From positions 1 to 10,173 of the forward strand of contig CAKUAV010000110.1 of the NCBI GenBank assembly GCA_934636425.1: DNA of 10,173 bases. Direction: 5' to 3'. The notes beneath the pieces were generated by a model, which did no database searches, was not told where the DNA came from, and saw nothing but the letters and a program-made list of their open reading frames with translations. Below are positions 6,426 through 10,173 of the stretch, one piece after another (within the stretch, counting starts at the first letter, position 1; each line of letters starts with the position of its first letter). The stretch is from an uncultured Clostridia bacterium. Its GTDB lineage: Bacteria; Bacillota; Clostridia; Christensenellales; Aristaeellaceae. The position numbers and the translations under genes were made by a program.

Positions 6426-7020
6426 CGGGACTGCTTTCTCGCAAGCGGCGCATGGGCGCTCATCGCGTGCTTCGTCCACCCCCATTCCGCATTCCGAACT
6501 CCGCATTCCGAATTGGGACTGCGCAAGCGGCGCATGGACGCTCATCGCGTGCTTCGTCCCCCCATTCCGCGTTCCGAACTCCGCATTCCGAATTGGGGAC
6601 TGCTTTCTCGCAAGCGGCGCATGGGCGCTCATCGCGTGCTTCGTCCACCCATTTCGCATTCCGAATCGGGACTGCTTTCTCCGCAAGCGGCGCATGGGCG
6701 CTCATCGCGTGCTTCGTCCCTCAATTCCGCATTCCGAATCGGGACTGCGCAAGCGGCGCATGAGGCGCTCATCGCGTGCTTCGTCCCTCATTCCGCATTC
6801 CGAATCGGGACTGCTTTCTCGCAAGCGGCGCATGGGGCGCTCATCGCGTGCTTCGTCCCCCATTCCGCATTCCGAATTGGGGACTGCTTTCTCGCAAGCG
6901 GCGCATGAGGCGCTCATCGCGTGCTTCGTCCACCCCCATTCCGCATTCCGAATCGGGACTGCGCAAGCGGCGCATGGGGCACTTCTCGCGTGCTTCGTCC
7001 CCCATTCCGCATTCCGAATT
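6410..7020. repeat. Eight-unit tandem array of 66-87 bp hairpin repeats
   Basis: Units begin at 6410, 6484, 6564, 6651, 6724, 6790, 6862 and 6938, and a partial unit lies at 7004-7020. Each reads ATTCCGCATTCCGAAT, then a GGGACTGC block with or without TTTCTC, then GCAAGCGGCGCATG, a GCGCTCAT core and CGCGTGCTTCGTCC. Units 2 and 3 carry an extra half-copy of the first block. Lengths of 74, 80, 87, 73, 66, 72, 76 and 66 do not preserve a frame, so the array is non-coding although several frames stay open through it. The second half of a unit folds into a hairpin, best seen at 6751-6781: AAGC, GCGC and ATGAG pair with CTCAT, GCGT and GCTT with two single-base bulges and a GCG loop. There are no unique spacers, so it is not a CRISPR array. 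Confidence 0.92.
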
Positions 7021-7025
7021 GACAT

Positions 7026-7034
7026 TAAGGAGGT
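7026..7034 (+). promoter_or_regulatory. Ribosome binding site that fixes the tail-hub start
   Basis: TAAGGAGGT ends 5 bases before ATG 7040. It shows that translation begins after the repeat array, although the same frame is open back to 6776 inside the array. Confidence 0.85.
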
Positions 7035-7039
7035 TTACC

Positions 7040-8467
7040 ATGTCCAACACACTTTTGCGCGTGCGCGCCTTTCGCGGGCTCGATCAGAGCCGCGGCGCGT
7101 GGAACGCCGATGCGGCCACGGCGGCGCAGTGCGTCAACTTCGTCTGCCGCGGCGGCGTGCTGGAGCGCGCGGGCGGCATGACCGCGTTTTCCCCGCAGCC
7201 GCCCTCGGGCTGCGTCCGGCTGTTCCAGGCGTTTTTCCGCACGGACGGCGCGGACGATTCCCGGCTGGTCGCCGCGGGGAACGGCTGCCTGTACGCGCTG
7301 ATAGACGGCACATGGACGACGCTCGGCTCGGGCTTTGCGTCCGACGACTGGTGCGCCGTCAACTACCGCAAGGGCGAAAGCGACCTGCTGATACTGGCCA
7401 ACGGCCAGAGCGCCCTACAGACATGGGACGGAAAGAGCGCGTCCCTCACGCCGATCACCCCCACCGTGGACGGCCAGAGCGCATCCTTCGAGCGCCTGAC
7501 GCTGATCTACGAGCGGCTGTGGGGCGCTGTGTGCGCGTCTCAGCCCGACCGCGTCTACTGGAGCGAGTCCTTCGCGCCGGACAGCTGGGCGCTCAATCCC
7601 GACATTCCCGGCAGCGGCGGCGGCTACGTCGATGTGGCGACATTCGACGGCGCGCGCATACGCGCCGTGACGGCGGCGTTCGACGACGTGCTGATCGTCA
7701 AGGACCGCAGCCTGCACCGGCTGAGCGGCACCTATCCCGGCGATTTCGCGCTCACGCAGGTCTACGGCGGCGAGGGCACGCTCGCACCGCGCACGCTGGC
7801 GCAGACCGCCGACAGACTCTACTTTCTCGGCCGCGACGGGCTGTGCGTCTACGACGGCATGATGGTCTCCTCGCTCGCGCATCGCGGCGACGAACGCGCG
7901 CGCGGCGTTTTCGAGCGGCTCAATCCCGACGCGATCGCCGAGGCCTGCGCCGTGCTGACCGGCGACGTGATGTACATCGCGCTGCCGCTGGACGGCGCGG
8001 CCGCCAACAGCCATGTGCTGCGCTACTCCCTCGCGGACGACAGCTGGGCGCTGCTCTCCCTTTCGGGCGTGCGCGACTTTCTGATTCGCCGCCTTGGACA
8101 GCGCGAGGAGCTGCTCTGCCTGACCGGCGAGGGGCTGTTTCATCTGGGCGCGGGCGACAGCTTCGGCGCAGAGAGCGTGACCGGCGAATGGCTCAGCCCG
8201 GAGCTGCTGGGCGACAAGCGCACAGAGCGCAAGCGCACGAACCGGCTGCGCGTGACCGTCGAGACCGAAAAGCCCGGCGCGATCACGCTGTTTACGCAGA
8301 GCGAGCAGGGCCGCGCCGAGCGCACGATCGAACTGCCGGCGGGAATCAGCATACTGAAGCCGCGGCTGCGCGTGTGCGGGCGGCGCATACGCTTCGGCGT
8401 CAGGACGAGCGCGCCGGTGCGCCTCCCCGAGGGACTGGCGCTGGAAATCGAGGTGGACGAGCCATGA
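7040..8467 (+). CDS. Tail hub / packaged-DNA stabilisation protein, P22 gp10-like
   Basis: The 475-residue product is close in length to P22 gp10 (472). Gp10 attaches beneath gp4 and keeps packaged DNA in the head while linking to the tail needle and spikes. The N-terminus FRGLDQSRGAWNAD...NFVCRGGVLERAGG (11-46) fits the opening of this family. The body shows repeated short beta motifs as in a propeller: NGCLYALIDGTW (81-92), NGQSALQTWDG (121-131), RVYWSESFAPDSW (171-183), DDVLIVKDRSLHRLSG (215-230), DRLYFLGRDGLCVYDG (258-273), HVLRYSLADDSWALLSL (325-341) and GEGLFHLG (363-370). The last 80 residues are more basic and beta-rich and may be a separate domain. It sits right after the repeat array and overlaps the fibre gene by ATGA, so hub and fibre form one translational unit. 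Family assignment rests on pattern and position. Confidence 0.75.
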   Translation: MSNTLLRVRAFRGLDQSRGAWNADAATAAQCVNFVCRGGVLERAGGMTAFSPQPPSGCVRLFQAFFRTDGADDSRLVAAGNGCLYALIDGTWTTLGSGFASDDWCAVNYRKGESDLLILANGQSALQTWDGKSASLTPITPTVDGQSASFERLTLIYERLWGAVCASQPDRVYWSESFAPDSWALNPDIPGSGGGYVDVATFDGARIRAVTAAFDDVLIVKDRSLHRLSGTYPGDFALTQVYGGEGTLAPRTLAQTADRLYFLGRDGLCVYDGMMVSSLAHRGDERARGVFERLNPDAIAEACAVLTGDVMYIALPLDGAAANSHVLRYSLADDSWALLSLSGVRDFLIRRLGQREELLCLTGEGLFHLGAGDSFGAESVTGEWLSPELLGDKRTERKRTNRLRVTVETEKPGAITLFTQSEQGRAERTIELPAGISILKPRLRVCGRRIRFGVRTSAPVRLPEGLALEIEVDEP

Positions 8468-10101
8468 ACGGCAATGTGAACGCCGCGCGCCAGCGGCTGA
8501 CGCTCTCCAATCTGGCCGAGCCGCAGCAGATGCGCGAGCTGAACCGCCAGCTCGAGTGGATATGGGCGCAGCTGATGGGCGGCCTGAGCAGAAAATCGCT
8601 CTCGAGCGCCCTGCAGAGCGCCATCGACAACAAAGCCGACGGCGAAACAGTGACCAGCCTGACCACCCGCATAGAGCAGACGGAGGGCGAGATCGCACTC
8701 AAGGCCTCCAGCGAGACGGTGAACGCGCTGGGCGAGCAGGTGGCGCAAAACAGCGCGGACATCGCGCTCACGCCGGGCAAAATCACCGCGGCGGTCAGCG
8801 GCGACATAAGCCCGAGCTCGCTGAACATCGGCTCCAGTATACGGATGGACGCAAGCCACACAGAGATCAGCACGCCGTATCTGGACATCGATGTGTCCGG
8901 CACCGAGGGCGATACGCACATCGACGAGAACGGAATTTCGACGGGGACGGCCTCGTTTGAGAAGCTGACCTGCCCGGAGATTGTCAAGCGCGTGGCCGGA
9001 CGCAATATCACGATCACCACGCCGAGCGGATTGCAGGCCGAGCTTGACCGCATAAACGGCGGCATGCTGGACGGCAGCGAGATAATCACGCTGGCGTGCG
9101 ACCAGTACGGCGACGTGACGCTTCGCGGCATTTACGGCAACGACACGGCGCTGGAAATCGTTGGCGGCCATGCGATCAACGGCAGTGTGACCGTTGTCGA
9201 CTGCCATGCGCAGAAGATCAACTTTGACGGCGTGACAATCAACAGCACGGCGAAAGACGCGGTTGCGATTTATGACAGCGCATGGGTGCGGATTGGAAGC
9301 TGTACGATCAACACGTCCTCGGAGTACCACGGCATTGTTATCTACGGCGGATCGATCGTCATGGCATACAACTGCGGGATTTACAATGCGGGCGTTGCGC
9401 TGAACATAGACTGGGGCGGACGGCTGGACTTCCTCGATCTGAAGGGCACGGCCACCACATATTTGTGGGCGAAGGGCTGCGTGGTGACCGGCAACGGCTC
9501 GAGGCCGAGCGGCAATTACGTCGGACAGAACGTCATAAGCAACTGGAGCGACATGGCGACGATTGCCGTCGACACCGGCAGCGGCGTAACGCCTCCGGCG
9601 GCTGTCACGACAACGAGCTTTGCGGCCAGCACGACCGGCACGTACTACCCGAGCGGGCACTGGATCAATGACAACACAATCCGGCAGGGTCACGAAGGCA
9701 CGGGCAGCAATGGCCGCAAGGATTACGGCTGTATGTGGTTTGCGGCGAGCGCCTTAAGCGGCAAGACGGTCAAAAGCGCGACATTGACCATAAAGCGCAT
9801 ATCCGGCAAGGGGCGGTCTGGCAGCGTCGCGCTGAAGCTGTGGACGACCACGCTGACCGGCAAGAGCGGCAAGCCGACCGACAGCCTCGTGTCGCTGGGC
9901 GAGATCGGGACGATTGCCAATGGCGAGACGGCGACGTTTAATGTGCCGGTGAGCGCGATCAGCGTGATTGCGGCGGGCGGCGGGCTGGTCTTGTACACCG
10001 AGGAGACCTCGAACAAGACCGGAAAGACGTACTCCGAGAACTACGCGCACTTTGAGGGCGTGGGAGGCAGTGCGCCGGTACTGACGGTGACGTATCAATA
10101 A
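8464..10101 (+). CDS. Tail fibre / receptor-binding protein with beta-helix and C-terminal binding domain
   Basis: The 545-residue product looks modular. Residues 1-100 are helical (RELNRQLEWIWAQL, TRIEQTEGEIALKASSETV), probably a trimeric coiled coil that anchors to the virion. Residues 115-175 are a beta-rich linker (SSLNIGSSIRMDASHTEIS...DENGISTGTASF). Residues 205-345 show short strands with Asn/Gly turns and an xVTVVDCHAQKINFDGVTIN pattern typical of a right-handed parallel beta-helix. Residues 385-545 resemble the jelly-roll, DNRLRE-type modules found at phage fibre tips: GCMWFAASALSGKTVKSATLTI, a later VALKLWTT strand and the terminal APVLTVTYQ. It would bind a cell-surface glycan. No depolymerase catalytic site is recognisable. 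Composition drops from residue ~175 on: hand counts of 60-base lines give 57% GC (9241-9300) and 53% (9301-9360), against 72% in the hub gene (7561-7620). This suggests an acquired C-terminal part. Start ATG 8464 overlaps the hub stop, with GAGGTGG just upstream. Confidence 0.82.
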   Translation: MNGNVNAARQRLTLSNLAEPQQMRELNRQLEWIWAQLMGGLSRKSLSSALQSAIDNKADGETVTSLTTRIEQTEGEIALKASSETVNALGEQVAQNSADIALTPGKITAAVSGDISPSSLNIGSSIRMDASHTEISTPYLDIDVSGTEGDTHIDENGISTGTASFEKLTCPEIVKRVAGRNITITTPSGLQAELDRINGGMLDGSEIITLACDQYGDVTLRGIYGNDTALEIVGGHAINGSVTVVDCHAQKINFDGVTINSTAKDAVAIYDSAWVRIGSCTINTSSEYHGIVIYGGSIVMAYNCGIYNAGVALNIDWGGRLDFLDLKGTATTYLWAKGCVVTGNGSRPSGNYVGQNVISNWSDMATIAVDTGSGVTPPAAVTTTSFAASTTGTYYPSGHWINDNTIRQGHEGTGSNGRKDYGCMWFAASALSGKTVKSATLTIKRISGKGRSGSVALKLWTTTLTGKSGKPTDSLVSLGEIGTIANGETATFNVPVSAISVIAAGGGLVLYTEETSNKTGKTYSENYAHFEGVGGSAPVLTVTYQ

Positions 10102-10106
10102 TGCGT

Positions 10107-10131
10107 AATTAGGAATTAGGAATGCGGAATT
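10107..10131. repeat. GGAATT-type dispersed repeat after the fibre gene
   Basis: Two AATTAGG steps are followed by AATGCGGAATT. It is the same family as 6225-6260 and the reverse orientation of the block that starts each array unit (for example 7004-7020). It continues into GGGGGCTGC, which resembles the GGGGACTGC block of the array units. It begins 6 bases after the fibre stop. Confidence 0.75.
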
Positions 10132-10170
10132 GGGGGCTGCGCTCCCTATTCTGTCAAAAAGGCTTTGACA
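10132..10170. repeat. Two small inverted repeats at the right edge
   Basis: GGGGGC-TGC-GCTCCC (10132-10146) forms a 6-bp stem with one G-T wobble. TGTCAAA (10152-10158) and TTTGACA (10164-10170) form a 7-bp stem around AAGGC. No T-run is seen before the window ends, so I do not call a terminator. The TTTGACA arm also resembles a -35 box, but the -10 region would lie outside the window. Confidence 0.45.
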
Positions 10171-10173
10171 AGC

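Noticed and set aside
6410..7020. CRISPR-like array
   Set aside because: Whole units are near-identical, with no unique spacers between conserved short repeats, and no cas gene is nearby.
6776..7039. N-terminal extension of the hub protein into the array
   Set aside because: The extension translates repeat sequence only, and an ideal ribosome binding site at 7026-7034 marks ATG 7040.
6352..10101. Single 1249-codon open frame through the array, hub and fibre
   Set aside because: It reads the array and then the hub gene in the wrong frame before joining the fibre frame. Array unit lengths do not keep frame, and strong starts exist at 7040 and 8464.

Overview
This window is a stretch of a tailed-phage or prophage head-and-tail (morphogenesis) module. 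All seven recognisable genes lie on the + strand: portal, scaffold-like protein, major capsid protein, a small protein of unknown function, a head-tail adaptor-like protein, a P22 gp10-like tail hub/DNA-stabilisation protein, and a tail fibre/receptor-binding protein. The order and protein sizes resemble the head genes of P22-type short-tailed phages. The sequence style suggests a high-GC Firmicutes host, probably a gut Clostridia lineage: GC-rich codons, strong AGGAGG-type ribosome binding sites, one TTG start, and dispersed GGAATGCGGAATT-type intergenic repeats. Host assignment is inference. No terminase, integrase, lysis or ejection-protein gene is present, so the window is a partial view.

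Layout: 1-260 is a non-coding leader with one copy of a repeat and a minicistron. 261-2138 is the portal gene. 2139-2634 is a spacer with three tandem copies of an 87-97 bp repeat and a decayed fourth. 2635-3399 is the scaffold-like gene. 3400-3766 is a spacer with the second copy of the leader repeat and an intrinsic terminator. 3767-5011 is the major capsid gene, followed by a second, stronger terminator at 5094-5160. 5187-5594 and 5591-6187 are two genes overlapping by ATGA. 6188-7039 is an 852-base non-coding region made of a 200-bp nested inverted-repeat element and an eight-unit tandem array. 7040-8467 and 8464-10101 are the tail hub and tail fibre genes, again overlapping by ATGA. 10102-10173 carries another copy of the GGAATT-type repeat and two small inverted repeats.

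How the genes work together: scaffold and capsid protein would co-assemble a procapsid on the portal ring. After DNA packaging, the adaptor and the beta-propeller hub would close the portal and form the short tail, and the beta-helix fibre with its C-terminal binding domain would recognise the host surface. Terminators on both sides of the capsid gene suggest its transcript dose is set separately.

The most unusual feature is not a gene. The module is broken by three long spacers holding four distinct repeat families, including a hairpin-forming array of eight units, while the reading frames around them look intact. I see no defence system, CRISPR array, tRNA or transposase here.
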